Origin: Kribbella sp. VKM Ac-2568
GTDB taxonomy: Bacteria; Actinomycetota; Actinomycetes; Propionibacteriales; Kribbellaceae
Length of the DNA: 64,000 nucleotides
NCBI RefSeq assembly: GCF_004345365.1
Contig: NZ_SLVF01000007.1
Location: 124,001-188,000 of the forward strand
Reading direction: 5' to 3'
In this document: positions 63,898 to 64,000 of the stretch, piece by piece
How positions within the stretch are numbered: the stretch's first letter is position 1
How the letters are laid out: each line of letters begins with the position of its first letter
The notes under the pieces: model-generated
What the model saw: only the letters and a program-made list of their open reading frames with translations
The model's database searches: none
Told to the model about the DNA's origin: nothing
Made by a program: the position numbers and the translations under genes

Positions 63898-64000
63898 TCA
63901 GCCCTTCTTGGCGATCCCTGCCATCAGGATGCGCTGGTACGGCTGCAGGTCCTCGGCGTCGGGCACGTCGCCTTCCGGGTCCTCCGGGAACCAGCGGGCC
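63898..64000 (-). CDS. C-terminus of an unidentified gene
   Basis: The minus-strand frame entering from the window edge reads RWFPEDPEGDVPDAEDLQPY, then QRILMAGIAKKG and stop at 63898-63900. About 33 residues are visible, acidic with a hydrophobic ILMAGIA end. I cannot assign a family. The strong terminator immediately after supports it as a genuine gene end. Confidence 0.55.
   Translation of the reverse strand, partial: ARWFPEDPEGDVPDAEDLQPYQRILMAGIAKKG

Overview
The window is about 70% GC and is densely packed with genes on both strands. Many starts overlap the preceding stop as ATGA or GTGA. It carries families typical of actinobacteria: mycothiol-type DinB proteins, deazaflavin/F420-style oxidoreductases, a lone QcrC dihaem cytochrome c, a DUF222 HNH protein, YciI plus ECF42-type sigma pairs, SigB/F-type sigma, GAP-family proteins, and large MalT/LAL LuxR regulators. 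I infer a soil actinobacterium of the Nocardioidaceae/Kribbellaceae type; Kribbella is a guess from gene style, not a search. No rRNA, tRNA, CRISPR array, prophage or intact insertion sequence is visible. It reads as ordinary chromosome rich in regulators, flavoenzymes and small accessory operons.

Layout. 0-3 kb: the end of a class I aldolase paralogue that has lost its catalytic residues, coupled to a HAD phosphatase, then a convergent amidase. 3-6 kb: a decayed VOC gene with an orphan palindromic operator, then a YciI/ECF-sigma module and a SnoaL protein. 5.9-10.6 kb: a LuxR (LAL) regulator followed by a coupled small protein and an FAD monooxygenase. 10.7-14.2 kb: a secreted barrel protein, a divergent TetR/deazaflavin-oxidoreductase pair with twin operators, a small membrane operon led by a 40-residue peptide, and an acetyltransferase with its core deleted. 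14.2-19.4 kb: a cyclase-AAA-TPR regulator, an FMN-reductase/luciferase-like two-component monooxygenase and a GAP-family membrane protein.

19.5-35.1 kb is the most unusual block: an orphan QcrC cytochrome, an HtrA protease, a MalT-like LuxR regulator, a DUF6069 membrane protein, and a DUF1269-PepA-AbgT-SLC13-glutaminase operon. After these come a Vps62-domain membrane protein and three small soluble proteins (DUF6325, SHOCT, and a small fold also present at 12.4 kb). It looks like a stress module combined with peptide, aminobenzoyl-glutamate and glutamine salvage. 35-47 kb: nitronate monooxygenase/LysR, MFS/TetR, a two-gene membrane operon, SDR/AraC, a second YciI/ECF pair, a phosphotransferase/PadR pair, and a SnoaL gene with a C-terminal frameshift coupled to an SRPBCC gene. 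47-57 kb: a 29-30 bp tandem repeat, a DUF222 HNH protein, a hydrolase, two DinB-type proteins, an ECF sigma with an N-terminal hexapeptide repeat, an LLM oxidoreductase, an ABC-2 exporter and its divergent IS30-HTH/MarR regulator. 57-64 kb: a kinase-like protein, a geranylgeranyl-reductase-like flavoprotein, LysR/AhpD, a membrane protein, SigB-like sigma, an APC permease and the end of an unidentified gene.

Two signals run through the whole window. Imperfect short tandem repeats (18-34 bp units) sit on or beside gene 3' ends, several times copying the stop codon. The octamer GTACTGCG/CGCAGTAC occurs at least 25 times by eye, where base composition predicts about two or three.
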